Shown: piece by piece, positions 1 through 8,611 of the stretch
How positions within the stretch are numbered: the stretch's first letter is position 1
How the letters are laid out: the number at the start of each line of letters is the position of its first letter
Notes under the pieces: generated by a model
The model's input: the letters and a program-made list of their open reading frames with translations, nothing else
Told to the model about the DNA's origin: nothing
The model's database searches: none
Assembly (NCBI GenBank): GCA_938034615.1
Contig: CALHLW010000193.1
Span: 1 to 49,198, forward strand
Source: an uncultured Neomegalonema sp.
GTDB taxonomy: Bacteria; Pseudomonadota; Alphaproteobacteria; Rhodobacterales; Rhodobacteraceae
DNA: 49,198 nt
Direction: 5' to 3'
Made by a program: the position numbers and the translations under genes

Positions 1-147
1 GGCCTGCAACGCTGGCTGACGCAGGAAGGCTATCGCATCCCCAAAAAAGCCCGCCCCGTCCTCGCCGGGTACATCGCGATGGGCATGAAATTCTTCGTCG
101 CCAAAGTCGATCTCACCGGTCTGGAGGCAGCGAAGGACGACGATTAG
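1..147 (+). CDS. C-terminal end of a DUF2330-like protein (5' part outside the window)
   Basis: The frame is open from the first base and ends in TAG after 49 codons. The visible residues include a WLTQEGYRIP segment and a GMKFFVAKV segment, which resemble the conserved core of DUF2330 secreted proteins of unknown function. In members I remember, this core is followed by well over a hundred more residues, whereas here the frame stops about 13 residues after it. The gene may therefore be a truncated copy. No function can be given. The family call rests on a short stretch and is moderate at best. Confidence 0.45.
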   Translation, partial: GLQRWLTQEGYRIPKKARPVLAGYIAMGMKFFVAKVDLTGLEAAKDDD

Positions 148-373
148 GACGGCTTCCTCCGCAGGCCACAAATATCTTACCAAGCACAATACCCGCCACC
201 GCGAAGAGGCGCAGACCCTTGCCGACCTGACCGGCTGGGATATCGGCACAATCCGCACCGATATGCGCGACGCGGGATATGTTGCACCGACCGTTTCGCC
301 CACGGGTGATGACAGTTTTGACACCCTTGCTGACTGGCGTGCATGGCTGACACGCGAGGAGGAGGAAAAGTAG
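89..373 (+). pseudogene. Startless coding-like remnant in the next frame
   Basis: In frame 2 the sequence is open from after a TGA at 86-88 to a TAG at 371-373. From about position 160 its codons look like those of the neighbouring genes (CGC, GAC, CTG, ACC) and give a hydrophilic peptide with TLADLTGWDIGTIRTDM in the middle and a run of glutamates at the end. No ATG, GTG or TTG start with a ribosome site lies before the conserved-looking part. It is either the tail of a broken gene, or the continuation of the preceding DUF2330-like gene after a frameshift. I do not recognise the family. Confidence 0.3.
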
Positions 374-445
374 GAGGGATATGTCCTTTTCCGTGGGGTT
401 ACACTCACTTGCATATTGAAACGGAGGCAGTCGACGATCAACCTC

Positions 446-476
446 TTTACAATGATATGCTGCGATGCAATATAAC
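446..476 (+). promoter_or_regulatory. Possible promoter of the RHH-esterase pair
   Basis: TTTACA at 446-451 and TATAAC at 471-476 are separated by 19 bases, which is longer than ideal. They lie about 30 bases before the start of the ribbon-helix-helix gene in a locally AT-rich stretch. The same stretch holds an imperfect dyad (ATATGC near 455, GCAATAT near 467), a plausible autoregulatory site for an RHH protein. This is inference from pattern only. Confidence 0.25.
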
Positions 477-507
477 ATCCAAGTGGATGGTAATTGGAGG
501 GTAAGCA

Positions 508-924
508 ATGCCCAATGTCGTACCCTTACCCGACAAGCGCTGTGACAGCGAGAAGATTACAATCAATCTTGGCCCCGTCGATCTGGGTCGGGTAGATTTG
601 TTGGTGCAGGACGGATTCTATGCCAACCGCACAGACATGATCCGCACTGCTATCCGCAATCAACTTGCCACCCACGCTGACGAGATGGCCAGGTCAATCG
701 CCCGCCAAACCTACGAGCTCGGTCTCATCGATCTCGATACCCCAACCCTCGAACGCAGCCGCGAGAAAGGCGAGCTTCTTTCTCTGAAGGTCGTTGGTCT
801 CGTGCGTATCGCAAACGACGTCGCACCCGATCTCGCCCGTGACACTATCCATTCGCTCACCGTACTCGGCACCGTTCAGGCCAGCCGCGAGGTTAAACAG
901 GCGCTCGCAGACCGCATCTCCTGA
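508..924 (+). CDS. Ribbon-helix-helix (CopG-type) DNA-binding protein
   Basis: The protein has 138 residues. Residues about 15-52 form an RHH fold: a beta strand (EKITINLGPVDLGRVDLLV), then a helix-turn-helix-like segment with FYANRTDMIRTAIRNQL, the pattern expected of CopG/Arc-type regulators that bind operators as dimers. The remaining roughly 80 residues are an alpha-helical extension of unknown role, longer than in minimal RHH antitoxins. A strong ribosome site (GGAGGG, 8 bases upstream) supports the ATG. The stop is 30 bases before the esterase gene, so the two are probably one transcript and the regulator is likely to control the pair. No toxin-like partner is adjacent. Confidence 0.75.
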   Translation: MPNVVPLPDKRCDSEKITINLGPVDLGRVDLLVQDGFYANRTDMIRTAIRNQLATHADEMARSIARQTYELGLIDLDTPTLERSREKGELLSLKVVGLVRIANDVAPDLARDTIHSLTVLGTVQASREVKQALADRIS

Positions 925-954
925 TATTCTGCCGCAATAAGAAAGCAGCCCTCT

Positions 955-1989
955 ATGAAATCTCCCTTCCTCGACGCCATGCGGCGCGCGACTGACGCCA
1001 CGCGCGGCGGCGATCTTGCTGAAGCCACACGCGCCATTCAGAACGCCCTCTCAGGCGCGGCTCCGCAAGCGCCCCGTGCCGATGATTTCGACGGCGTCAC
1101 CATCGACAGCACTACGGGTGAGGCCAGCGAGAGCGACACAAAGACCGCCCGATCAGAAACGATCCCGATGCTTTCGCAAACGTATCGAGGCGCCGCCGGG
1201 GCGCGGGATTACCGCCTCTTTCTGCCACCTCAGGCTGTGGACGGTCTGCGCGGGCTCGTCATTATGCTGCACGGATGCACCCAGAACCCAGACGATTTTG
1301 CCTTAGGCACTGCGATGAACGTCATCGCCGCTCGGGAAGGGCTGGCTGTTGCCTATCCCGGCCAGACCCCCACGCACAACGCCAATTCTTGCTGGAACTG
1401 GTTCGAGCCGAGCCACCAGCAGCGCGGCGCGGGCGAACCCGCCATCCTCGCCGGTCTCGCCGCCGAACTGGCCGAGATCCATGGGATCCCGGCCAAGGCC
1501 ACTTTCGTCGCGGGTCTCTCAGCGGGCGGTGCCATGGCGGCGGTCCTCGGTGCGACCTATCCGGAAATCTTCAGCGCAATCGGCGTCCATTCCGGCCTTC
1601 CCGCCGGATCGGCACAGGATGTCGGCTCCGCCTTCGCTGCTATGAACGGGGGGGGTATGGCCACCGCACAGGCGGTCAAACCGGGCGCTCGCACGATCAT
1701 CTTCCACGGATTACGCGACAAGACGGTAGTTCCCGATAATGGCGTCCGCCTCTTCGAGTCTATGACGAAAGCCTTCCCGAACGCTGCCCTTCACCGAGCG
1801 CCCGTCGAGAAGGGCCTCACCCGTCTGCGGCTCGTCCTGCCCGACGGCACGGCGGTCGCTGAACATTGGGAAGTCGCCGGTCTTGGCCATGCATGGTCCG
1901 GCGGCGACCGCGCGGGCACCTTTACCGCTCCACGCAAACCGAATGCCTCCGAAGCCTTCGTGAAGTTCTTCCTCGATCCGAAGGGCTGA
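955..1989 (+). CDS. PHB depolymerase family esterase
   Basis: This 344-residue alpha/beta hydrolase belongs to the poly(3-hydroxybutyrate) depolymerase/LpqC esterase group. The oxyanion region is LHGCTQNP, followed by SCWNWF and the lipase box GLSAGG with Ser189 as nucleophile. A later GLRDKTVVPDNG segment supplies the acid, and GLGHAW supplies the histidine. The first 70 residues are a polar leader without a convincing signal peptide, so an intracellular enzyme is more likely than a secreted depolymerase. Substrates could be PHB oligomers or other esters; the family name alone does not prove polymer degradation. It follows an RHH regulator, and phaC lies 38 kb away in the same window. Confidence 0.85.
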   Translation: MKSPFLDAMRRATDATRGGDLAEATRAIQNALSGAAPQAPRADDFDGVTIDSTTGEASESDTKTARSETIPMLSQTYRGAAGARDYRLFLPPQAVDGLRGLVIMLHGCTQNPDDFALGTAMNVIAAREGLAVAYPGQTPTHNANSCWNWFEPSHQQRGAGEPAILAGLAAELAEIHGIPAKATFVAGLSAGGAMAAVLGATYPEIFSAIGVHSGLPAGSAQDVGSAFAAMNGGGMATAQAVKPGARTIIFHGLRDKTVVPDNGVRLFESMTKAFPNAALHRAPVEKGLTRLRLVLPDGTAVAEHWEVAGLGHAWSGGDRAGTFTAPRKPNASEAFVKFFLDPKG

Positions 1990-2028
1990 AGGTGTCCCTG
2001 CACCGACACAAGGCCGGAGCAGGGCGCT

Positions 2029-2823
2029 TCACCCCACCAACACCGGAAACCAATCCTCGCGCAACCGCTCCCCCGCCCGCATTCCATGCCCCGGAAAGGG
2101 CGGTGAGGTGGGGCCGGGCCGCTCGACATAGCGGGCATCATCCCCGACGAGCCGCAGCGAGAATGCCCGCCGTCGCGCGGTACTCTCGTTTCCCCGCGCG
2201 CCGTGCAGCGTATCGAAGCTGAACGCCACCGCGTCCCCCGGCTCCATCGACCATTCAAGAACGTCCATACCCTCGGCATCGGGGTCAGGAACCGGAATAT
2301 AGCTGTCCTCGTCCGGGTAAAAATCTTCCTCGGACAGCCATTTGGTTGGCAGCACCTGCTTTTCCCACCGATGCGACCCCACCACACAGCGCAAGGACGC
2401 CTCTCTCACCGGATCGACCGGCACCCAGAACGATACCGTCTGCCGCCCCGCAACAAAGTAATAGGGCGCATCTTGATGCCATGGTGTCGGTTTGGATGTC
2501 CCCGGCTCCTTTACCAGCACATGATCGTGAAACATCTGCACCCGTCGCGACCCCATGAGCGCCGCCGCGACCTCCGCCGCCGGGGACCGCTCCACTACCT
2601 CTACGAACTCAGGGATCCGCCGCCAGTTGCAGTAATCATCGAAGAACCGCCCGGCCTCGCCTTCATGCAGGTTCTCGGCGGCATATTCTCCCGGATCGAT
2701 CATGTTTCTCTCGATTCCGGTACGAATCGTCTCAATAAAATCAACGAAAAGTCCTCGGATCAGGACAACACCGTCCTGCTGAAAGGATTCGATCAGGTTT
2801 TCAGTGACAGGAAAAGCAGCCAT
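2029..2823 (-). CDS. Phytanoyl-CoA dioxygenase (PhyH) family protein
   Basis: The product is a predicted Fe(II)/2-oxoglutarate-dependent oxygenase of about 264 residues. From the ATG at 2823, the metal-binding HxD is His116-x-Asp118 in the WHQDAPYYF segment and the distal histidine is His207 in FDTLHGARGN, with an arginine-rich RRRAFSLR strand that could bind 2-oxoglutarate. An in-frame GTG nine bases upstream would add three residues. The gene is divergent from the ABC importer operon, so it may modify the imported compound. PhyH-family substrates are very diverse and none can be deduced here. It converges on the esterase gene with about 40 bases between stops and no obvious terminator. Confidence 0.85.
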   Translation of the reverse strand: MAAFPVTENLIESFQQDGVVLIRGLFVDFIETIRTGIERNMIDPGEYAAENLHEGEAGRFFDDYCNWRRIPEFVEVVERSPAAEVAAALMGSRRVQMFHDHVLVKEPGTSKPTPWHQDAPYYFVAGRQTVSFWVPVDPVREASLRCVVGSHRWEKQVLPTKWLSEEDFYPDEDSYIPVPDPDAEGMDVLEWSMEPGDAVAFSFDTLHGARGNESTARRRAFSLRLVGDDARYVERPGPTSPPFPGHGMRAGERLREDWFPVLVG

Positions 2824-3074
2824 GCAATCCACTTATGGATAGAGTTTCGACCCCCTAACAGTCACGGAAACGCGCGGCTTTCAAGCATCGTTTCGCGATT
2901 GGTCCCGAAGTGGCACAGAAAAATCTGCGCTTTGTGAACGAAAAATAGCAACCGGTGCCCTGTTGCGCTCCTTCTTTCCATGGTCAAGACTATCGGCAGG
3001 AGCGACGATAAGCTCGACGTTAACAATGACGAAGGGCGACACTTCAATGTGTTGCCCAACATCTGGGAGATGAA
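2824..3074. promoter_or_regulatory. Divergent control region, PhyH gene / ABC operon
   Basis: These 251 bases separate two divergent units and must hold both promoters. I see no convincing consensus promoter, riboswitch or long palindrome. A purine-rich GGGAGATGAA just before the binding-protein ATG is its ribosome site. Confidence 0.4.
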
Positions 3075-4706
3075 ATGTCTGACTTCAAGAATACCGATCC
3101 TCGCCTCACCACGCTCGGTTATTACGAGAACAACCATCTGAACGAGATGATGAAGCGCGGCGCATCCCGCCGTGACGTGATGACTTGGCTCATGGCCGCC
3201 GGAGCCACCACCTTCGCCTCCGGTTCCGTTTTTGATGGCCTTGCCCATGCAGCGGCGCACACACCCAAGCGTGGTGGTAAGCTCATCATGGCCGCTGACC
3301 AGCACGGCCCGAACGATACGCTCGATCCGGCGCTCTACACCTCTGCCGCCGACTATTTCCGGGGCCGCATGTTCTATGGTTCGTTGACGAGCCTGACACC
3401 AGAACTCGGTTACGAGCCTGAACTGGCTGAGGAAATTACGTCCAACGCCGATGCGACCGAGTGGACCTTCAAGATCCGCAAGGGCGTCGAATTCCACAAT
3501 GGCAAGACACTCACCGCCGATGACGTGATCTTCACGATGAACCGGCACATGGGCAAAGACTCCATCTCCAAAGCGTCGTCCCTCGTCTCGATGGTGGATA
3601 AGTGGGAGAAGGTGAACGACTACGAAGTCAAGGCCGTCCTCAACTCGCCCAACGCCGATCTGCCCATCGCGCTCGGCACATTCCACTTCAAGATTCTTCA
3701 GGACGGTACGGAAGACTTCTCCACTGCCGTCGGAACCGGCCCCTACAAGGTCAAAGAGTTCAAGCCCGGTGTTCGCGCCGTGGGTACGCCCTTCGAGAAC
3801 TATTGGGGTGAAGGCGGTTATCTCGACGAGCTGGAGCATTACGGGATCGGCGATTCGACCGCCCGCCTCAACGCCTTCCTCGCCGGTGACGTCGATGCGA
3901 TGGTCAACTTGCCGCCCAAAGCGATCTCTCAGGTTGAAGGCACGGAAGGCAAGGAAATCTGGTCGTTGCAGGCCGGTGCCTATGTTAACATCACGCCGCG
4001 CCTCGATATGAAGGAATCGTCGAACCGCCACATGTGGAAGGCGATGCAGCTGCTTCAGGATCGCGAGCGTCTGCTGAAAGGCGTCCTGAAAGGGCAGGGC
4101 ACGCTCGGTAATGATCAGCCGATCAATGCCGCCTATTTCGACCATTGCCCGGACATCCCTCAGCGCGAACTGGACCCCGACGAAGCCAAGTTCCACTGGG
4201 AAAAATCCGGCATTGGCTCGACCCCCGTTCCGATTACGGCCGCCGAGGTCGCCCCCGGTGCCGTCGAGCAGTGCCTGTTCATGCAGCGCGAAGGCAAGAA
4301 GATCGGCGCGAACTTCGACGTCAAGAAGGTCACGACCGATGGCTACTGGGGTGCCGTCTGGCTGAAAGACCCGATCTGCGTGGCATCGTGGAACATGCGT
4401 CCGACAGCCAACATCATGATGACGTTGGCCTTCAAGGGCGATGCGGACTGGAACGAGACGCGCTGGAACAACGACAAGTTCAACCAGCTTCTCATCGACG
4501 TGCGCGGCGAAACCGACGCCGACAAGCGCAAGCAGAAGTATTGCGACCTACAGACCATGATCCACGAGGAAAATGGCATGTCGTTGCCGGTACACCGCAA
4601 CTACGTCGATGCCGCTGCCTCGCATGTGAAGGGCCGCACAGAAGTGCCGCTCAACAACTTCGGTGGCGCAGAAGCCCCCGTCACCCTCTGGCGCGACGAC
4701 GCCTGA
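3075..4706 (+). CDS. ABC transporter periplasmic binding protein, peptide/opine family (SBP_bac_5)
   Basis: This 543-residue DppA/OppA-type protein captures a small substrate in the periplasm for the permease encoded downstream. After a polar N-terminus, residues about 30-63 form a twin-arginine leader (SRRDVMTWLMAAG, hydrophobic stretch, AHAAA), so export is probably by Tat. The family core follows: LAEEITSNADATEWTFKIRKGVEFHNGKTLTADDVIFT and a TAVGTGPYKVKEF segment. Length is normal for the family. It is the first gene of a four-gene importer operon and is followed by a stable stem-loop, consistent with higher expression than the permeases. The substrate cannot be deduced; dipeptides, opines and other amino compounds are usual for the family. 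Confidence 0.92.
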   Translation: MSDFKNTDPRLTTLGYYENNHLNEMMKRGASRRDVMTWLMAAGATTFASGSVFDGLAHAAAHTPKRGGKLIMAADQHGPNDTLDPALYTSAADYFRGRMFYGSLTSLTPELGYEPELAEEITSNADATEWTFKIRKGVEFHNGKTLTADDVIFTMNRHMGKDSISKASSLVSMVDKWEKVNDYEVKAVLNSPNADLPIALGTFHFKILQDGTEDFSTAVGTGPYKVKEFKPGVRAVGTPFENYWGEGGYLDELEHYGIGDSTARLNAFLAGDVDAMVNLPPKAISQVEGTEGKEIWSLQAGAYVNITPRLDMKESSNRHMWKAMQLLQDRERLLKGVLKGQGTLGNDQPINAAYFDHCPDIPQRELDPDEAKFHWEKSGIGSTPVPITAAEVAPGAVEQCLFMQREGKKIGANFDVKKVTTDGYWGAVWLKDPICVASWNMRPTANIMMTLAFKGDADWNETRWNNDKFNQLLIDVRGETDADKRKQKYCDLQTMIHEENGMSLPVHRNYVDAAASHVKGRTEVPLNNFGGAEAPVTLWRDDA

Positions 4707-4727
4707 TCGTGCGCTTTCTGACACAAT

Positions 4728-4749
4728 CCTTCCCGCTTCGGCGGGAAGG
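4728..4749 (+). terminator. Intercistronic stem-loop after the binding-protein gene
   Basis: A perfect 9-bp stem (CCTTCCCGC / GCGGGAAGG) closes a TTCG tetraloop, one of the most stable hairpin types. No T-run follows, so it is better read as an mRNA 3'-end stabiliser or partial terminator than as a full terminator. This arrangement is common where the binding protein must outnumber the membrane subunits. Confidence 0.6.
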
Positions 4750-4842
4750 CGACGGCCTTCGCACCATATCGCCCAGGGGGCGTCGTCGTGTACCTCTGCG
4801 AGTTTCTGTGAGTGCAGGACTCTCTGATCGAGGGGTGACTGC

Positions 4843-5793
4843 GTGACCGGCCTTATCCTCCGCCGTCTCGGCATCGGGCTCATCACGGTCCTCGCCGTTT
4901 CGATCATCATCTTCTTCGGGACCAAGATCCTGCCCGGCGACGCCGCACAGATACGCCTCGGCCAGCAGGCAACCCCAGAGAACGTAGCCGCTTTCCGCGA
5001 GAAGCTGGGCTTGGACAAGCCGTATTGGCAGCAATATCTTGGCTGGCTTTCGAACTTCCTGCGCGGCGATCTTGGTATTTCGTTGGCCTCTGACGTTCCG
5101 ATTACCGAACTAATCGCGGACCGCTACAAGAACACCGTCATCGTCTCCTGCCTCACTGCACTCATCGGCGTACCGATCTCGCTGATGCTCGGCATCATGG
5201 CCGCGATGTTCCCCGGCTCTCTCTATGACCGTGTGCTGACTTTTATCTCGGTTTCATTGGTCGCCGCCCCCGAATTCTTCACCGCGACCCTGCTCGTCCT
5301 TCTTTTCGTCTTCGCACTCGATATCGGCAATGCCGTTGTCGTAGGCAGCACGGAAGGCAAAGGCTTCTTCGAGCTGATCTCCCATTTCGCCCTGCCCATC
5401 GCGACGCTGAGTTTCGTCATTGCGTCGCAGCTGATCAGAATGAGCCGCGCGGCTGTTCTCAACGTGATGTCATCGCCGTATATCGAGATGGCAATTCTGA
5501 AAGGCGTGCCGCGTGGGCGCATCATCTTTCGCCATGCGCTGCTGAACGCCATCGGCCCCATCGTGAATGTCGTCGCGCTGAACCTCGCTTATCTCGTGAC
5601 CGGCGTGATCGTGGTGGAGGTCTATTTCGCTTATCCGGGCCTTGCGACCCTGATCGTGCAGGGAGTGCAGAGCCGTGACTTCGTGCTGATCCAGGGGCTG
5701 GGGATGATCTTCTGTCTCACCTACGTGATCCTCATGCTGATCGCCGACATCGCCGCCTTCGCCTCCAACCCCCGTCTGAGGCACCCCAAATGA
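4843..5793 (+). CDS. ABC transporter permease, DppB type
   Basis: This 316-residue inner-membrane subunit has the DppB layout: a first helix at residues about 5-30, a large periplasmic loop, then five helices. The cytoplasmic EAA-like loop (ILKGVPRGRIIFRHALLNAIGPI, around residues 222-244) docks on the ATPase. The start is GTG. It is separated from the binding-protein gene by 136 bases containing a stem-loop, and overlaps the next permease by 4 bases (ATGA). Confidence 0.92.
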   Translation: MTGLILRRLGIGLITVLAVSIIIFFGTKILPGDAAQIRLGQQATPENVAAFREKLGLDKPYWQQYLGWLSNFLRGDLGISLASDVPITELIADRYKNTVIVSCLTALIGVPISLMLGIMAAMFPGSLYDRVLTFISVSLVAAPEFFTATLLVLLFVFALDIGNAVVVGSTEGKGFFELISHFALPIATLSFVIASQLIRMSRAAVLNVMSSPYIEMAILKGVPRGRIIFRHALLNAIGPIVNVVALNLAYLVTGVIVVEVYFAYPGLATLIVQGVQSRDFVLIQGLGMIFCLTYVILMLIADIAAFASNPRLRHPK

Positions 5794-6764
5794 CTTCAAG
5801 CGATACCCCCGTTGGCGCACACCCGGATATGCTGGGCGGCATCCCGGACCCCGAAGACACGGATTATTTCGTCGCCCCTTATGATGAGGGGGTCAGCTTC
5901 GATGAATTGCCGGATTCTGCCCCGAAAGAACGCTTCCGCTTGTCCCTCACCGGCTGGATCGGCGCGCTTATCGTTACGTTCTGGGTGCTGATCGCACTCT
6001 TCGGCCCGTTTATCGCACCATGGGGCGAGAACGACTTGCCGTTCCCTGACGATTACAGCGAATTCCAGACCCCCCGCGCGGGCGCATGGCTCGGCACCGA
6101 TGTGGAGGACCGAGATATCCTGTCGCGCATCGTCTATGGCGCAGGTCGCACGATTGGTATTTCCTTTGCCGCCACTGTCCTTGCCTATGTCCTCGGCGTC
6201 GTCCTCGGCATTGGTGCCGCGGTATCCGGCCCCAAGGTCGATATGGTGATGAGCCGCATCAACGATGCCTTCCTCAGCCTGCCGACCATCATGCTCGGTC
6301 TTGTCGTGGTCGCTGCCGTCGGCTCGTCGATCCCCGTGCTGATCTGTACCGCCGGATTGATCTACGCCACGGTCGTCTTCCGCCTCGCGAGGGCGTTGGG
6401 GCAGGAGATCATGGTCATGGATTTTGTGGAGGCCGCCAAGGCGCGCGGTGAGGGCCGCTGGTGGATTATCACCCGCGAAATCTGGCCAAATGCCGCGATG
6501 CCCCTCATCACCGATTTCGGCCTGCGCCTGATTTACGTGATCCTCTTCATCTCCTCGCTCAGCTTCCTCGGCCTTGGCGTTCAGCCGCCACAGGCTGACT
6601 GGGGGTCAATGGTCCGCGAGAATCTGGGCGCGCTGCAATACGGAGAATCGATCATTCCCGTCCTCGCCCCGGCTTTCGCCATCGCCACGCTGACCGTCGC
6701 GATCAACCTCGTCGTCGATGACGTTTCTGCCCAAGCGGGCGGTCGTCTCTCCAAACGGCTGTAA
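5790..6764 (+). CDS. ABC transporter permease, DppC type
   Basis: This 324-residue partner permease has the long cytoplasmic N-terminal tail (residues 1-50, acidic) typical of DppC, then six membrane segments. The EAA loop reads EAAKARGEGRWWIITREIWPN, and SFLGLGVQPPQADWG near the C-terminus is a family hallmark. Its ATG overlaps the DppB stop (ATGA), so translation is coupled. The stop is two bases before the ATPase start. Confidence 0.93.
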   Translation: MTSSDTPVGAHPDMLGGIPDPEDTDYFVAPYDEGVSFDELPDSAPKERFRLSLTGWIGALIVTFWVLIALFGPFIAPWGENDLPFPDDYSEFQTPRAGAWLGTDVEDRDILSRIVYGAGRTIGISFAATVLAYVLGVVLGIGAAVSGPKVDMVMSRINDAFLSLPTIMLGLVVVAAVGSSIPVLICTAGLIYATVVFRLARALGQEIMVMDFVEAAKARGEGRWWIITREIWPNAAMPLITDFGLRLIYVILFISSLSFLGLGVQPPQADWGSMVRENLGALQYGESIIPVLAPAFAIATLTVAINLVVDDVSAQAGGRLSKRL

Positions 6765-6766
6765 GC

Positions 6767-8611
6767 ATGACCCAAACGCGAAACCCCGGCGATGTGGTCT
6801 TCGAGGCCCGTGATCTGAAGATCGGTGCGATCCAGCATGACGGCTCCGAAATCCGCATCGTGAAGGGTGTCGATTTTCAGGTCCGGCGCGGCGAGGTCGT
6901 GGCGCTGATCGGCGAGTCAGGCTCCGGCAAGACCACCATTTCGCTCTCGGCCCTCGGCTATGCGAAACCCGGCCTCAGCTTTACGGGCGGCGAGGCAATG
7001 CTGCTCGGGCGGGACGTCACGAAGATGACGACCGACGAATTGCGCCCCCTGCGCGGCATTTCGGTTGCCTACCTCGCCCAGTCTGCGGCGGCGACCTTCA
7101 ACCCTTCCATCAAGATCAACGAGCAGGTGACGGAAGCTCCGGTTCTCCACGGCACCAAGACGCAGGAGGAGGCCAACGCAAAGGCTCTCGACCTCTACCG
7201 CGCCCTGGAACTCCCGAACCCCGATACCATTGGCGACCGCTATCCCCATCAGGTTTCTGGCGGACAACTCCAGCGCCTCATGGCCGCAATGGCGCTGTGC
7301 GGCGACCCCGAGTTGCTGGTGCTGGACGAGCCGACCACAGCCCTAGACGTGACGACCCAGATCGAAGTGCTCAAAGCCTTCAAGCAGGTCATCAAGGAAG
7401 AGGGCGCGGCGGCGATCTACGTCACCCACGACCTCGCCGTCGTCGCCCAGATCGCCGACCGGATCGTCGTGCTCTATAACGGCGAGATCAAGGAATCCGG
7501 CCCTGTGGACCGGATCATCAACAACCCCGTCCATCCTTACACAAAGCGCCTCATGGCCGCGATTCGACCTATGCCCGAGGCCGGGCAGGGCGAGGATTCT
7601 TCCGACGAACACCTTCGTGATGCCCCCGCCCTTCAGGCCATCGCCATCGATGCGGGCTATGGTGCGCGGGATTCGAACGGCAAACCGGCGGTTCCGATCT
7701 TGCGCGACGTGAATGTCGCAATCGAGCGGGGGAAGACCGTTGGAATCATCGGCGAATCCGGTTGCGGCAAGTCCACCCTCGCGCGGGTGTTTGCGGGCCT
7801 GCTGCCCGCCTATGGCGGCGAAATCCATCTCGACGGCGAGCGCCTTTCCGCAGATCTTGCGGGCCGCACACGGGCACAGCTCCAGAAAGTGCAGTTCGTC
7901 TACCAGATGGCCGACACGGCACTGAACCCGCGCCAGCGTATCCGCGACATTCTTGGACGCCCCATCGACTTCTACGGCACCGCCGCCGGAATGACCCGCC
8001 GCCAGCGCGTCGATTACCTGCTCGATCTAGTCGAACTGCCCCAGCAATTTGCCGACCGCTATCCGCATGAACTCTCCGGCGGCCAGAAACAGCGCGTCAA
8101 CCTCGCCCGCGCCCTTGCGGCGGACCCTGAAGTTGTCCTCTGCGACGAAGTCACTTCCGCCCTCGACACCATCGTCGGTGCCAATGTCATCGACCTGCTG
8201 AACCGTCTACAACGCGAAACGGGCGTGTCCTTCGTCTTCATAAGCCACGACCTCTCGACCGTCTCGTCCTTCGCTGATGAGGTCGTCGTTCTCTACGCGG
8301 GCATGGTGGCCGAGCAAGGCCCAACCGACCGCGTCCTCTCGCCTCCTTTCCACCCCTACACTCGGCTCCTCGTCTCCTCCGTCCCCGAGCCGCGCGTTGG
8401 CTGGTTGGAAGAAGCGGCCCAGACCCGCGAAGCCAAGGCGGGCGCATCGGGCGGCGTTAAGCTGACCGAGAAGGGCTGTCCCTTCTTCGAGCGCTGTCCT
8501 TTAGCGATTCCCGGCACTTGCGACGAGGTCGATCCACCGAAACTCGACGACGGCAACGGTCACATCATTGACTGCCACCGCCCCATCGCCGAACTGAGTG
8601 TCAGCGGGTGA
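6767..8611 (+). CDS. Fused double ATP-binding subunit (DppD-DppF type) of the ABC importer
   Basis: A single 614-residue polypeptide carries both ATPase domains of the transporter. Domain 1 has GESGSGKTT, VSGGQLQR and LLVLDEPT; domain 2 has GESGCGKST, LSGGQKQR and VVLCDEVTSALD. Each is followed by an oligopeptide-transporter C-terminal segment (HPYTKRL and HPYTRLL). The last 50 residues hold four cysteines (CPFFERCP, GTC, DCH), a pattern reported to carry an iron-sulfur cluster in some Dpp-type ATPases. The stop overlaps a GTG of a short downstream reading frame (GTGA). Confidence 0.94.
   Translation: MTQTRNPGDVVFEARDLKIGAIQHDGSEIRIVKGVDFQVRRGEVVALIGESGSGKTTISLSALGYAKPGLSFTGGEAMLLGRDVTKMTTDELRPLRGISVAYLAQSAAATFNPSIKINEQVTEAPVLHGTKTQEEANAKALDLYRALELPNPDTIGDRYPHQVSGGQLQRLMAAMALCGDPELLVLDEPTTALDVTTQIEVLKAFKQVIKEEGAAAIYVTHDLAVVAQIADRIVVLYNGEIKESGPVDRIINNPVHPYTKRLMAAIRPMPEAGQGEDSSDEHLRDAPALQAIAIDAGYGARDSNGKPAVPILRDVNVAIERGKTVGIIGESGCGKSTLARVFAGLLPAYGGEIHLDGERLSADLAGRTRAQLQKVQFVYQMADTALNPRQRIRDILGRPIDFYGTAAGMTRRQRVDYLLDLVELPQQFADRYPHELSGGQKQRVNLARALAADPEVVLCDEVTSALDTIVGANVIDLLNRLQRETGVSFVFISHDLSTVSSFADEVVVLYAGMVAEQGPTDRVLSPPFHPYTRLLVSSVPEPRVGWLEEAAQTREAKAGASGGVKLTEKGCPFFERCPLAIPGTCDEVDPPKLDDGNGHIIDCHRPIAELSVSG

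Noticed and set aside
508-924. Antitoxin of a toxin-antitoxin pair
   Set aside because: The RHH protein is long and followed by an esterase; no RelE/ParE/PIN-like toxin is nearby.
2905-2930. TGGCAC resembling a sigma-54 -24 element before the ABC operon
   Set aside because: The GC element is not at the required spacing from GG, so it does not fit the -24/-12 consensus.
2862-4196. Long minus-strand open frame of 444 codons
   Set aside because: It is antisense to the well-supported binding-protein gene and encodes no recognisable domain. It is open because of the GC-rich codon bias.
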